From JANNWF01 sp052390415 (lineage in GTDB: Bacteria > Pseudomonadota > Gammaproteobacteria > Xanthomonadales > Xanthomonadaceae), in assembly GCA_052390415.1 (NCBI GenBank), contig JBQTGY010000094.1, positions 7,107-71,106 of the forward strand: a stretch of DNA of 64,000 nucleotides. Reading direction: 5' to 3'. How positions within the stretch are numbered: the stretch's first letter is position 1; each line of letters opens with the position of its first letter. The notes beneath the pieces are model-generated. The model made no database searches, had not been told where the DNA came from, and was given only the letters and a program-made list of their open reading frames with translations. This document shows, piece by piece, positions 16,393-26,467 of the stretch. The position numbers and the translations under genes are program-made.

Positions 16393-17288
16393 TGAATGGT
16401 TGTTCCCTTTGCCAATTCCGCAGACTCCGGAGCGGGTGCATCGAATGCGGTTGGCTCCAATGCAGCCAACGACTTCACATAGATCGGCGTTGACGGTGCT
16501 TCCTGCACGATCTCGAGCAGGCTTTCTTTGGCCAATTCGAGGATCGCGAGAAACGACACCACCACCCCCAAACGACCTTCTTCGGCCACGAATAACAGGA
16601 CAAAGGGATGAAACTCGCCATCGCCCAAGCGTTGCAGAATTTCTCCCATGCGCTGTCTGACGCTGAGCGCATCGCGGCGAATCGCGTGGTGAGTGAACAG
16701 GTCGGCGCGTTTCAGCACGTCACGCAGCGCCAGCAGCATTTCGCGCAATTCCACCGGCGGCGGCACCCGCACGCTGCCGCGATCCGGCACGAATGCGGTG
16801 CCAATGACGGTCTCGCGGTCGATCCGCGGCAGTTGATCGATGCCTTCGGCGGCAAGCTTGAAGCGCTCGTACTCCTGCAGTCGCCGCACCAATTCGGCGC
16901 GCGGGTCGGATTCGGCGGCATCGGCGGCAGGCGGTCGCGGCAGCAGCAGGCGCGATTTGATCTCGGCCAGAATCGCCGCCATCAGCAAATATTCCGCCGC
17001 CAGCTCAAAGCGCAGGGCGCCGAGCGTGGCGATGTAATCCATGTATTGACGGGTGATCTCGGCCACCGGGATGTCGAGAATGTCGAGGTTCTGGCGACGG
17101 ATCAGGTACAGCAGTAGATCCAGCGGCCCTTCGAACGCATCCAGAATCACTGCCAGCGCGTCGGGCGGGATGTATAGGTCTTGCGGGATCTGCAAGACCG
17201 GCTGGCCGCGCACCATCGCCAGCGGCATTTCCTGCTGCTGGGGTGCGATGGCGACAGAATCGGTGCCGGTGATCGGCTCCGCGGTCAT
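16389..17288 (-). CDS. scpA: Segregation and condensation protein A (kleisin)
   Basis: The kleisin that bridges the Smc heads. The N-terminal core FEGPLDLLLYLIRRQNLDILDIPVAEITRQYMDYI is diagnostic, and the C-terminal winged helix (VVSFLAILELAKESLLEIVQE) is intact. About 60 residues precede the core from the chosen ATG (MTAEPITG), somewhat longer than usual, so a downstream start such as MPLAMVRG is possible. The 140 bases up to the next gene hold nothing recognisable. The Smc partner is encoded 2.4 kb away on the other strand. Confidence 0.93.
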   Translation of the reverse strand: MTAEPITGTDSVAIAPQQQEMPLAMVRGQPVLQIPQDLYIPPDALAVILDAFEGPLDLLLYLIRRQNLDILDIPVAEITRQYMDYIATLGALRFELAAEYLLMAAILAEIKSRLLLPRPPAADAAESDPRAELVRRLQEYERFKLAAEGIDQLPRIDRETVIGTAFVPDRGSVRVPPPVELREMLLALRDVLKRADLFTHHAIRRDALSVRQRMGEILQRLGDGEFHPFVLLFVAEEGRLGVVVSFLAILELAKESLLEIVQEAPSTPIYVKSLAALEPTAFDAPAPESAELAKGTTIQ

Positions 17289-17428
17289 GCGTGGTAGTTC
17301 GCTTTCAATGACGGGTAGTTCAACGCGTAACGAAATCGGCGGCTCGTGATCGAGCCAATTGCCGCTTGCTGGCAAGGGCGAAGCGGGAAACTCGCGTGTA
17401 GGGCTTCGGCGGTGCGCCGGATGAGCAG

Positions 17429-18046
17429 TCAGCTCAGCTCCAGCGTTTGCCACCCCTGACGAACAATCAGTGGTACGTCCCCGGTGAGATCGACGATGGT
17501 CGTCGGCCCAGGCGGGCAATCTTCAGCGTCGAGCATCAGCCCAACGTCACGCAGGATCCGTTCGGCAACGGCCTCTGCATCATGGTTTTCGAAATCGTCG
17601 CCCGGCAGCGTCAGACTGGTCGAAAGAAGCGGGGCTCCCAACGTTTCCAGCAGCGCGCGGGTGACAGGGTGATCCGGTATGCGACAGCCGATCGTGCGGC
17701 GTTTGGCCAGTTTGAGACGTTTTGGCAATCCGGCCCCGGTTGGCAAAATGAATGTCCGGGGTCCGGGAACCAGCGTCTTGATCAGCCGAAACGCCTGATC
17801 GTCGAGTCGCGCGAGCGTTCCCACTTCGCTCAATCCGCGGCAGAGTACGGTGAAAGGATGGCGGTTGTCCAGCCGCCGCAAACGTACCGCCGTGTCTTCG
17901 GCCGTGCGTGCCTCCAGCATCCATGCCAACAAATAGCCCGCATCGGATGGCAACACGGCCAATGCACCAGCGGTCAAACGGTCGGCCGCCTGCTTCAACG
18001 GGCGCGGCGCAGGGTGCACGGGATGAATGCGGATTCGCTCGGTCAT
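17429..18046 (-). CDS. Sua5/YciO/YrdC-family protein (YciO type)
   Basis: A 205-residue YrdC-fold protein. RIRIHPVHPAPRPLKQAADRLTAG followed by LPSDAGYLLAWML is the YciO form of the nucleotide-binding region, and PGPRTFILPTGAGLPKR and RRTIGCRIPDHP follow. YrdC/Sua5 enzymes make threonylcarbamoyl-AMP for tRNA t6A; YciO paralogues have unclear activity, so that role is not assigned here. The ATG giving MTERIRIHP fits family starts. It diverges from yciI across 143 bases. Confidence 0.85.
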   Translation of the reverse strand: MTERIRIHPVHPAPRPLKQAADRLTAGALAVLPSDAGYLLAWMLEARTAEDTAVRLRRLDNRHPFTVLCRGLSEVGTLARLDDQAFRLIKTLVPGPRTFILPTGAGLPKRLKLAKRRTIGCRIPDHPVTRALLETLGAPLLSTSLTLPGDDFENHDAEAVAERILRDVGLMLDAEDCPPGPTTIVDLTGDVPLIVRQGWQTLELS

Positions 18047-18189
18047 GGCTCGATTGGCGGCGCACGACGGCGGCAAGCGGCCGTCTGGCAGGACAATGCT
18101 CGACACGCAATCAACGCAATGCGCATGGCAGGGGCCGAGCAGGGCGCTTATCATGCCCGGCCCCGGGCTTTCCGAATAGCCATTCAAGT

Positions 18190-18489
18190 ATGTGGTACGT
18201 GATCATGGGTCGTGATGCGGCTGACGCGCTTCCGCGTCGACTCGCCAGCCGTGCAGCGCATCTGGCGCGACTGCATGTCCTTCGTGACGCCGGAAGGCTG
18301 CTGCTGGCCGGGCCGCTGCCGGCGATTGATGCGGAAGATCCCGGTCCGGCAGGATTTCAGGGCAGCCTGATCGTCGCCGAATTCGAGAGCCTGGATGATG
18401 CCCACGCTTGGGCGGATGCCGATCCCTATATGGCAACAGGCGTGTACCAGACGGTGGAAGTCATGCCGTTTCGCAAGGTGCTGCCGTGA
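18190..18489 (+). CDS. YciI-family protein
   Basis: A 99-residue ferredoxin-like protein. It begins MWYVIMGRDAADAL and contains RRLASRAAHLARLHVLRDAGRLLLAGP, with the conserved His/Asp pair of the YCII domain (AHLARL and ADADPYMATGVY). Members of this family are small oligomeric proteins of unproven, possibly enzymatic, function. The stop overlaps the GTG start of bolA, and the yciI-bolA-prolyl isomerase string is a conserved order in this lineage. Confidence 0.88.
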   Translation: MWYVIMGRDAADALPRRLASRAAHLARLHVLRDAGRLLLAGPLPAIDAEDPGPAGFQGSLIVAEFESLDDAHAWADADPYMATGVYQTVEVMPFRKVLP

Positions 18490-18803
18490 GCCCGGCTTTG
18501 CCCACCGAACTGGCATCGGAGCGGATGCAACGCATGCGCGCCAGCTTGACCATTCACCTGGCACCCACTCAGCTTGAGTTGGTTGACGAAAGCCACAAGC
18601 ACGTGGGTCATGCCGGTGCGCGTGACGGCCGTGGCCACTTTGCGTTGAGCATTGTCAGTTCGGGCTTCACCGGCCTGCCGATGTTGGCGCGGCACCGACT
18701 TGTCTATGCAGCGCTGGGCGAGATGATGAACACCGACATTCATGCACTGTCGATCAAGGCGTTCGCGCCGTCGGATCTCGGTGCGAAGGACAATGCAGCA
18801 TGA
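18486..18803 (+). CDS. bolA: BolA-family protein
   Basis: A 105-residue protein with the BolA fold: the class-defining segment LELVDESHKHVGHAG, then HFALSIVSSGFTGLPMLARHRLVYAAL and HALSIKAFAP. BolA proteins pair with monothiol glutaredoxins and bind Fe-S clusters; the conserved His residues needed for this are present. The start is GTG, overlapping the yciI stop (GTGA), and the stop overlaps the next ATG. Confidence 0.92.
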   Translation: MSPALPTELASERMQRMRASLTIHLAPTQLELVDESHKHVGHAGARDGRGHFALSIVSSGFTGLPMLARHRLVYAALGEMMNTDIHALSIKAFAPSDLGAKDNAA

Positions 18804-19684
18804 ACCAACTCCATTCCAAGCGGATGCACGCACGTTTCCGCCGCGCCACGTTGCGAACCTCAGCCCTCGCAGCGTTGCTCGCGCTTGCTGGCTGTTCGTC
18901 ATCGAGCGACAACGCTGATCCGATGGCGAAAGTGCTGCTGTCGCCGCCGGAGGGTCCGCTGCTGGCCAGCGTCAATGGCGAGGCGATCAGTGAGCCGTTG
19001 TTGGCGACCTACGCGCGTGGACGCGGACTCGATCCAGCCGACCCTGTGCAACGGCAGACGGCGCAAGACGGATTGATTGAATCCATGTTGTTGGCGCACG
19101 AAGCGCTGACCAGCGGCGTGGCCAATGGCGACGAAGCCCGCGCTGATGTTGCCTTGTTGCGCGTGCAGTACCTCGCCAGCCGTGCCCTGTCCGACTATCA
19201 AGCCAAGCTCGATGTCAGCGATGGCAAGGTGTTGGAGTACTACCAGCAGGAGGCTACGCGGGCCGGCAGCACCGAATGGCGACTGGAGCACATCCTGCTT
19301 GAAGACGAAGCCACTGCCCGCGCCGTGGCGGAGCGCGCGACAGCGGAAGGTGCGGACTTTGGCGCATTGATGAGCGAATACAGTGCCGTGGCGAGGCAGG
19401 CCAAGTCGCTGGACTGGGCGATTCCCACCCGGTTGCCGAAAGAATTGGCCGAAGTGGCCGCGCAGCTGCCCGATGGCAAGGTCGCGCCTGCGCCGATCCA
19501 GACCAGCTTCGGCTGGCATGTGTTGCGGCGCGCTGAGTCGCGCCCGTTTGCGCCACCCGATTTCGAAACCGTGAAAGAGGCAGCACGCAAGCAGCTGTCT
19601 GAGCGCGCGGTCAAGGACTACATCGCCAGTCTGCGCGCCAAGGCCAAGATCGCAGAGGGTGCATCGGCACCCGCCGGCAAGTAA
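18800..19684 (+). CDS. Lipoprotein peptidyl-prolyl cis-trans isomerase (parvulin type)
   Basis: A 294-residue periplasmic folding factor. The lipobox LALAGCSS predicts acylation at about Cys32. The N-terminal part resembles the SurA/PrsA chaperone domain (LASVNGEAISEPLLATYARG), followed by a PpiC rotamase domain (WRLEHILLEDEATARAVAE, then QTSFGWHVLRRAESRPF). The typical LPKELAEVA...LPDGKVAPAP spacing is kept. It is coupled to bolA (ATGA) and followed by smc after 4 bases. Confidence 0.88.
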   Translation: MNQLHSKRMHARFRRATLRTSALAALLALAGCSSSSDNADPMAKVLLSPPEGPLLASVNGEAISEPLLATYARGRGLDPADPVQRQTAQDGLIESMLLAHEALTSGVANGDEARADVALLRVQYLASRALSDYQAKLDVSDGKVLEYYQQEATRAGSTEWRLEHILLEDEATARAVAERATAEGADFGALMSEYSAVARQAKSLDWAIPTRLPKELAEVAAQLPDGKVAPAPIQTSFGWHVLRRAESRPFAPPDFETVKEAARKQLSERAVKDYIASLRAKAKIAEGASAPAGK

Positions 19685-19688
19685 CGCG

Positions 19689-22600
19689 ATGCGGCTTACA
19701 TCCATCAAATTGGCCGGCTTCAAGTCGTTCGTCGACCCGACGACCTTGCAATTGCCGACCAACATGACTGCCGTCGTCGGCCCCAATGGCTGTGGCAAGT
19801 CCAACATCATCGATGCCGTGCGCTGGGTCATGGGGGAGAGTTCTGCCTCGCGTTTGCGCGGCGACCACCTCACCGACGTCATTTTTTCAGGCTCGGCAAC
19901 GCGCAAGCCGGTGGGACAGGCGACGGTTGAGCTGATTTTTGACAACAGCGACGGCGTGGTCGTCGGTGAGTTCGCCCGCTTCAACGAGATATCGGTAAAG
20001 CGCCTGGTCGCACGCGATGGCACCTCGGCTTATTACCTGAACGGCGCGCGCTGCCGCCGTCGCGATATTACCGACCTGTTTCTCGGCACCGGTCTTGGCC
20101 CGCGCAGCTACTCGATCATCGAGCAGGGGATGATCAGTCAAATCATCGAGGCCAAGCCAGAAGATCTGCGGGTGTTTCTGGAAGAAGCCGCCGGCATCTC
20201 GAAGTACAAGGAGCGGCGCAAGGAAACCGAATCGCGCATCAAACACACGCGCGAGAATCTGGATCGGCTGAATGACGTTCGCGACGAAGTGGCCAAGCAG
20301 CTAGAGCACCTCAAGCGGCAGGCGCGACAAGCCGAGCAGTACCAGCAACTCAAGGCCGAGCAACGCGAGAAAGACGCGCAGATGAAGGCGCTGGAATATC
20401 GCGCCATCGAGACGACACTCGCCAATCAGCGTGAGGCCTTGGCAGCGGGCGAGACCAAACTGCAATCGGTGATCGCCGAGCAGCGCGCCGCCGAGGCGCA
20501 GCTTGAACTTTGCCGCGTGCAACAGACCGAGGCGCAGGCGGCGCTCAACACGACCCAGGCAGAGAGTTACCGGGTCAGCGGCGAGATCGCGCGGCTGGAG
20601 CAACAAATTCAGCATCAACGCGAACTGTCGCAACGGCTCGAACGTGCGCGTGATGAGGCCAATGCGAGCCTGGCGGAAGTGGATGGCCATCTGCGCGCCG
20701 ATCAGACTCAAGCTGACGAGCTGACCGCCGCGTTGGCGCAGGCCGAACCGGTGCTGCAAAGTCTGCATGGTGACGAGATCGGTCGCGTCGAGGCGCTGCG
20801 CAAGGCCGAGGCAATGTTGGTCGATTGGCAGACCGAATGGGATGCACACACGCGGGCGCATGCCGAATCCGGACGTGCGGCGGACGTCGGCCGCGCGCGT
20901 ATCGAATTGTTGGAACGGCAATCACTGGACGCGGATCGCCGGCAGGCCAATCTCTCAGCCGAACGCGCCGCGCTGGATGTTGATGCACTGGCCACCGCGT
21001 TGGCGGGGATGACCGCCGAACACGCCACGGGACGCGCGGCGCTGGACGGTCTCAGCGACAACCTGGACGCCTGCAAATTGGCCGTGACGGCGGTGTTGGA
21101 ACAACAGCGCTCGCGCCAATCGGATCTTGCCGAATGTCGTAAATCCGTGCAGGCGGCGCGGGGTCGCCTGAGTTCGTTGGAAGCCTTGCAACACGCTGCG
21201 CTGGGGCAGGAAAAGGGTGCCGGCGTGGAGTGGTTGCGACAGCAAGGTTTGGAGCGATCAGCGCGTCTGGGTGAAGTGCTGGTGGTTGATGCGGGCTGGG
21301 AAGTGGCGGTCGAAACGGTGCTGGGTGCCTTGCTGGAAGCCGTCACCGTTGATGCCCCGCCGGATTGGTTGAATGCGGCGGCTGCCCTGCGCGGCGGCCG
21401 TTTGGCCCTGGTTGCCTCCGCGGTGGACAACTCCGTGATCGTGCCCGCGACGTCGCTTGCGACCAAGGTTCAAGGGCCTGTTGCCGTGCGCCGGCTGTTG
21501 GCGGAGATCGACGCACTCGAATCCATTGACAGAGCGCGCAACAGTCTGGCCGGCGAATCCCTGCGGCCCGGCATCGTTGCCAGTGGTGAATGGGTGGGGC
21601 CGGGTTGGTTACGACTGATTCGTTCGGGTGAAGCGCAACAAGGTGCACTGACGCGTGAACGCGAGATCGTGGCTCTGCGCCAGGAGATCGAACAACTCGC
21701 CCAGCGCGAGGCAGAAATCAACGCCGAGCTGGCCAATCTGCGCTCTCAGCTGTTGCAAGCCGAACAAGTGCGTGAAGACGCACAACGCAGTCTGTACTTG
21801 GCACACCGCAGTGTTTCGGAATTGGCGGGCCAGTTGCAAGGCCAGCAGGGCAAGCTCGAGTCTGCACAGGCACGTCGGCAAGCGATTGATGCCGAGTTGG
21901 CGCAGTTGGCGACGTCATCGCGCGCCGCTCAGGAAGGGGCGCGTGACTCGCGTGCCGCGTTGGAGCAGGCGCTGGCGAGGATGGTTGATCAGGAAACCGA
22001 GCGACAGCGGCTGGACGCGGCGCGGCGCGGTTTGATCGAAGGTCGCGAGTTGGCTCGCGCCGCCGCGCGGGAGTCGCGCGATGCCGGTCATCAGTTGGCG
22101 CTTAAAGTTGAATCACAGCGGGCGCGTCTGCAGTCGTTGGTTCAAGCTTTGGTCCGCATGCAACAGCAGCGCGAGCAATTGCAGGCTCGTTTGGCCGAAC
22201 TCAACGCACAACTGGTCGATGGCGACGCACCGATCAAGGTGTTGCAAGCCTCGCGGCAAACTTCGCTGGATCAGCGGCTGATTGTGGAAAAGGATCTCGC
22301 CGCTGCGCGTGCGGCGGTGGAAGCCATTGAGTCCGAGCTGCGCCGATACGAGCAACAACGTCAGCGCGCTGACCAGCAAGGCCTGGCCCTGCGCGATCAA
22401 TTGCAGAAACAACGTCTTGCCGAACAAGCCGAAGCCTTGCGCGCTCAAGCGTTGGTCGATGCCATCGTCGCGGCCGAGCTTGAATTGGTTGCAGTGATGG
22501 CCGGTCTGCCCGAAGACGCCGCGATCGAGCGTTGGCAGCAGGCGCTTGCCGATCTGGAAACACGGATCCGACGGCTGGAGCCAGTCAATCTTGCCGCCAT

Positions 22601-23192
22601 CGCCGAATACGGCGAGCAGGCGCAGCGCAAGGACTATCTCGATGCCCAACACCTTGATCTTTCGACGGCGCTGGAGACGCTTGAGGACGCAATCCGCAAA
22701 ATCGACAGGGAAACGCGTGGGCGCTTCAAGGACACCTTTGATCGCGTAAACAGCGGCGTGCAGGAGTTGTATCCGCGGCTGTTTGGCGGCGGTCATGCCT
22801 ACCTGGAACTCACCGGCGAAGACCTGCTCGACACCGGTGTCGCGATCATGGCGCGGCCGCCAGGCAAGCGTGTCTCCAACATCTCGCTGCTTTCCGGTGG
22901 CGAGAAAGCGCTGACTGCAGTCGCTTTGGTGTTCGCGATCTTCCGTCTCAATCCGGCGCCTTTCTGTTTGCTGGACGAGGTTGATGCGCCTCTGGATGAG
23001 GCCAATGTCGGCCGCTTCTGTGCGATGGTTGGCGAGATGAGCGAAAAGGTTCAATTCCTGTTCGTCACCCACAACAAGGCAACCATGGAAGCCGCGAGTC
23101 AGCTGGCGGGTGTCACCATGCGCGAGCCCGGCGTGTCGCGCCTGGTATCGGTGGATTTGGCAGAAGCCGCGCGCCTGGCGGGCGCGGCCTGA
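19689..23192 (+). CDS. smc: Chromosome segregation protein SMC
   Basis: The 1167-residue ATPase arm of bacterial condensin. The N-terminal head has MRLTSIKLAGFKSFVDP and Walker A GPNGCGKSN (residues 31-39). Long Glu/Gln/Arg-rich coiled coils flank a hinge at about residues 515-660. The C-terminal head carries the signature LLSGGEKALTAVAL (about 1066) and Walker B FCLLDEVDAPLDEAN (about 1093). The ATG four bases after the preceding stop is the conserved start. ScpA and ScpB are encoded nearby on the opposite strand. Confidence 0.97.
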   Translation: MRLTSIKLAGFKSFVDPTTLQLPTNMTAVVGPNGCGKSNIIDAVRWVMGESSASRLRGDHLTDVIFSGSATRKPVGQATVELIFDNSDGVVVGEFARFNEISVKRLVARDGTSAYYLNGARCRRRDITDLFLGTGLGPRSYSIIEQGMISQIIEAKPEDLRVFLEEAAGISKYKERRKETESRIKHTRENLDRLNDVRDEVAKQLEHLKRQARQAEQYQQLKAEQREKDAQMKALEYRAIETTLANQREALAAGETKLQSVIAEQRAAEAQLELCRVQQTEAQAALNTTQAESYRVSGEIARLEQQIQHQRELSQRLERARDEANASLAEVDGHLRADQTQADELTAALAQAEPVLQSLHGDEIGRVEALRKAEAMLVDWQTEWDAHTRAHAESGRAADVGRARIELLERQSLDADRRQANLSAERAALDVDALATALAGMTAEHATGRAALDGLSDNLDACKLAVTAVLEQQRSRQSDLAECRKSVQAARGRLSSLEALQHAALGQEKGAGVEWLRQQGLERSARLGEVLVVDAGWEVAVETVLGALLEAVTVDAPPDWLNAAAALRGGRLALVASAVDNSVIVPATSLATKVQGPVAVRRLLAEIDALESIDRARNSLAGESLRPGIVASGEWVGPGWLRLIRSGEAQQGALTREREIVALRQEIEQLAQREAEINAELANLRSQLLQAEQVREDAQRSLYLAHRSVSELAGQLQGQQGKLESAQARRQAIDAELAQLATSSRAAQEGARDSRAALEQALARMVDQETERQRLDAARRGLIEGRELARAAARESRDAGHQLALKVESQRARLQSLVQALVRMQQQREQLQARLAELNAQLVDGDAPIKVLQASRQTSLDQRLIVEKDLAAARAAVEAIESELRRYEQQRQRADQQGLALRDQLQKQRLAEQAEALRAQALVDAIVAAELELVAVMAGLPEDAAIERWQQALADLETRIRRLEPVNLAAIAEYGEQAQRKDYLDAQHLDLSTALETLEDAIRKIDRETRGRFKDTFDRVNSGVQELYPRLFGGGHAYLELTGEDLLDTGVAIMARPPGKRVSNISLLSGGEKALTAVALVFAIFRLNPAPFCLLDEVDAPLDEANVGRFCAMVGEMSEKVQFLFVTHNKATMEAASQLAGVTMREPGVSRLVSVDLAEAARLAGAA

Positions 23193-23251
23193 CTGCGCAG
23201 AAGCAAACGTGTCGCGAACCCACTTGGCAGCAGCAAAGACTTAGGAATGCA

Positions 23252-23974
23252 ATGAGTTGGAATCCAATGATCGCCGGATTGGTCGGCTTGGCCGGTGTGA
23301 TCTTGCTTGGGCTGATCTATTTTTTTGGGCGGCCGCGCAAGCCGGATCAGGGGCGGCGCCTGTTCGGCAAGAAAACCGTGGGTCGTCGCGAGCCATCGTT
23401 GGGAGATGATGGTGAACCGCTCAGCGAGGAAGCCATCGCCAATGAGCTCGCCGCGTTGGAGCGGGCGCTGGGCGGCGACACCAGTGCCACGCCGGCGGCA
23501 GACCACCATGGCAGCGCGCCGCCGGCCGACTTCGAGAAGATCGTCAGCCTGCACGTCGCCGCGCGCGATGGCATGTTGATCCATGGTGCTGATCTGGTGG
23601 TTGCGGCAGAAAAGGTCGGGCTGGCGTTCGGCGCGATGAGCATTTTCCATCGCAGCATTGACGGCCGTGCCGGTCAGGCGCCCATTTTCAGCGTGGCCAG
23701 CATGGTCAAACCCGGTACCTTCGATCTGCGCGATCTGGAAAAACTAGAGACACCGGGCATCAGCTTTTTCATGGCCCTGCCTGGCCCCTTGTCAGGCCTG
23801 GATGCGTGGGACGCGATGCTGCCCGCCGCGCAGCGTATGGCCGAATTGCTCAACGCCAACCTGCTCGACGACCAGCGCAATGCACTGGGTCGGCAGCGCA
23901 TTGCGCATCTGCGCGATGAATTGCGCGCGTTTGATCGCAAGCGCGAGCAACAGACGATCAGCAAACCTTGGTAG
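23252..23974 (+). CDS. zipA: Cell division protein ZipA
   Basis: Anchors FtsZ to the inner membrane at the division site. An N-terminal membrane helix (MIAGLVGLAGVILLGLIYFF) with outside N-terminus is followed by a short basic/acidic linker and the C-terminal FtsZ-binding domain (VSLHVAARDGMLIHGADLV, GAMSIFHR, VASMVKPGTFDL, PGISFFMALPGP). The linker is short relative to E. coli ZipA. The position between smc and ligA is the usual one in gammaproteobacteria. Confidence 0.93.
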   Translation: MSWNPMIAGLVGLAGVILLGLIYFFGRPRKPDQGRRLFGKKTVGRREPSLGDDGEPLSEEAIANELAALERALGGDTSATPAADHHGSAPPADFEKIVSLHVAARDGMLIHGADLVVAAEKVGLAFGAMSIFHRSIDGRAGQAPIFSVASMVKPGTFDLRDLEKLETPGISFFMALPGPLSGLDAWDAMLPAAQRMAELLNANLLDDQRNALGRQRIAHLRDELRAFDRKREQQTISKPW

Positions 23975-23980
23975 TCAGTA

Positions 23981-26365
23981 ATGGATTCCACAGAAGCAGG
24001 TGAGCGTGCTGCCTCACTTCGGCAACAACTCAACGACGCCAACTACCGCTATTTCGTGCTCGACGATCCCTCGATTCCGGACGTCGAGTACGACCGACTG
24101 CTGCTCGAACTGCAAGCGATCGAGGCACGATTTCCGGAGCTGGTGACCGCTGACTCACCCACGCAGCGCGTGGGTGGTTCGACGTCTGGCGCTTTCGCCA
24201 AGGTTCAGCATGCCTTGCCGATGTTGTCCCTCGGCAACGCGTTTGCCGATACCGAAGTGGCCGAGTTTGTCGCCCGCATCGTGCGCGAAACTGGCGAGCG
24301 CGATCCTGAGTTCTCCGTGGAGCCCAAGCTCGATGGCCTGGCGATCAGCTTGCGTTACGAAAACGGCGCCTTTGTGCAAGGCGCGACGCGTGGTGATGGC
24401 AGCGTGGGTGAGGACGTCACTGCCAACCTTCGCACCATTCGCGCGATCCCTCTGCAATTGCGCGGTGCCGCGCCGCCCGTCCTTGAAGTGCGTGGCGAGG
24501 TATACATGCCGCGCGCTGGTTTCGAACGCTACAACGCGTGGGCGCGCGAAAACGGCGAGCGCGTGCTGGCCAATCCGCGAAACGGCGCTGCGGGTTCACT
24601 ACGACAACTGGATCCCAGCATCACGCAGAAGCGTCCGCTGGCGTGCTTTGTCTACGCCTTGGGTGCGGTGCAAGGCTGGGACGTGCCCTCACGGCATTCG
24701 CAAATGTTGGCCGCCTTGCGCGAGTTCGGTTTGCCGGTCTGTCCTTTGAATGAAACCGCAAGGGGAGCGGCTGGACTGCTGGCGTATTTCAGCAAGATTG
24801 GCTCACAGCGCGACAGTCTGGCCTTCGACATCGACGGCGTGGTCTACAAGCTGGATGCGTTCGAGCAACAACAGACGATGGGTTTCGTGTCGCGCGCACC
24901 GCGTTGGGCGATTGCGCACAAGTATCCCGCGCAGGAGCAACTCACTCGCGTTGAAGCGATCGACGTGCAAGTCGGCCGGACCGGGGCGATCACGCCGGTC
25001 GCACGCTTGGCGCCAGTGCAAGTCGCCGGCGTCATTGTCACCAACGCGACCTTGCACAACGCCGATCAGATCGAGCGCCTGGATGTGCGGGTGGGCGACA
25101 TGGTGATCGTGCGTCGGGCCGGTGATGTCATCCCTGAAGTCGCGCGCGTGTTGATCGAGGAGCGGCCGCCGGAGACTCAGGTGTGGCGTCTGCCGGAAGT
25201 CTGCCCCGAATGTGGATCGCGGGTGATTCGTGCGATAGGCGAGTCGGTCGCGCGTTGCAGCGGCGGCTTGTTTTGCCCGGCCCAGCGCAAGGAAGGTGTG
25301 CGCCATTTCGCGTCAAGGCGGGCAATGGACATCGAAGGCTTGGGTGATCGCATTTGCGAAGATCTGGTCGACCTCGGGTTTGTCAGCAGCGTCGCTGACT
25401 TGTACCGGCTAGACGTGGCAGCGCTGCAAGCGATGCGGGCAATGGCACATCAGCGGGATGGAACGACGCCCGAGACGCAAAAGGGCGGCAAGCTTGCCAG
25501 TCGTTGGGCTGAGAATCTGGTGGCTGCGATTGATGCCAGCCGCCGTTGTCGCCTGGATCGGCTGCTGTTCGCGCTCGGCATCATGCAAGCGGGCGAGGGC
25601 ACCGCCAAAGGACTGGCCAAGGCCTTCGGCAGCTTGCAGCGTTTGGCGCAGGCGGATGCACTGCTGTTGATGGCGGTGCCGGATGTTGGACCCAAAGTGG
25701 CGCAGGCGGTCGCAGCATTCTTTGCGCAATCGCATAATCAGGAAGTCTTGGCGGGCCTGCTCGCGGCGGGACTTGAGGTCGCCGAGCACGCACCTGACCC
25801 TAGTTTCGTTAGCCGGCTGACGACGGCGCAGGTGTTGCTCGCCGCGAAAGCCTTGGGTGCACCGCTCGATGGCGTCGGTGAGACTTCCATGCAAAGAATC
25901 GGCGAGCGATTCTCTGATCTGCAATCGATACGCGACGCCAGTGGCTTCGATGCAGACAGCGCCGCCATCAAGGCGCTGCAACTGGTGCTGGCGGACGGCG
26001 AGTGGGGCGCGCGACTGAATCGCGCGGAGCAACTGATCATCGAGTTGAGGGCGGCGGCTCCGTCAGTCGCGAACGCCGGCCAATTGCCATTGTCCGGCCA
26101 AACCGCGGTCATCACCGGCACCCTGGCCAGCATGGGACGCGATGAAGCCAAGGCACGACTTGAGGCGTTGGGCGCCAAGGTATCGGGCAGCGTGTCGAAG
26201 AAGACCCACTTTCTGGTGGCTGGCGAGGCCGCAGGCTCGAAGTTGGCGGCCGCAGAAACGCTTGGGGTGCCGATCTGGGATGAAGCGCAACTGCTGGCCT
26301 ACCTGGAAAAGCACGCGGACCCGCTGGACTCTGGTGCGGAATCAGGAACGGTCTCGCTTGCCTGA
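23981..26365 (+). CDS. ligA: NAD-dependent DNA ligase LigA
   Basis: Seals nicks in replication and repair using NAD+. The 794-residue protein has domain Ia (NYRYFVLDDPSIPDVEYDRL), the adenylation motif with Lys116 in EPKLDGLA, an OB fold, a four-cysteine zinc finger (Cys408, 411, 426, 432), helix-hairpin-helix repeats (AGEGTAKGLAKAFGS, VPDVGPKVAQAVAAFF) and a C-terminal BRCT domain (QTAVITGTLASMGRDEAKARL). It is over 100 residues longer than the E. coli enzyme; the extra length appears to lie in the HhH region, for example around residues 485-505. Confidence 0.96.
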   Translation: MDSTEAGERAASLRQQLNDANYRYFVLDDPSIPDVEYDRLLLELQAIEARFPELVTADSPTQRVGGSTSGAFAKVQHALPMLSLGNAFADTEVAEFVARIVRETGERDPEFSVEPKLDGLAISLRYENGAFVQGATRGDGSVGEDVTANLRTIRAIPLQLRGAAPPVLEVRGEVYMPRAGFERYNAWARENGERVLANPRNGAAGSLRQLDPSITQKRPLACFVYALGAVQGWDVPSRHSQMLAALREFGLPVCPLNETARGAAGLLAYFSKIGSQRDSLAFDIDGVVYKLDAFEQQQTMGFVSRAPRWAIAHKYPAQEQLTRVEAIDVQVGRTGAITPVARLAPVQVAGVIVTNATLHNADQIERLDVRVGDMVIVRRAGDVIPEVARVLIEERPPETQVWRLPEVCPECGSRVIRAIGESVARCSGGLFCPAQRKEGVRHFASRRAMDIEGLGDRICEDLVDLGFVSSVADLYRLDVAALQAMRAMAHQRDGTTPETQKGGKLASRWAENLVAAIDASRRCRLDRLLFALGIMQAGEGTAKGLAKAFGSLQRLAQADALLLMAVPDVGPKVAQAVAAFFAQSHNQEVLAGLLAAGLEVAEHAPDPSFVSRLTTAQVLLAAKALGAPLDGVGETSMQRIGERFSDLQSIRDASGFDADSAAIKALQLVLADGEWGARLNRAEQLIIELRAAAPSVANAGQLPLSGQTAVITGTLASMGRDEAKARLEALGAKVSGSVSKKTHFLVAGEAAGSKLAAAETLGVPIWDEAQLLAYLEKHADPLDSGAESGTVSLA

Positions 26366-26467
26366 CCGTCGCCGTATCGTGACGTTTGTCCTTTGGTCAC
26401 TGGGTGGGTTTGCGGGCGTGAGTCGACCCATGTGCCGGCTCGAATTGCTACGCGCGCGGTCCGCAAC

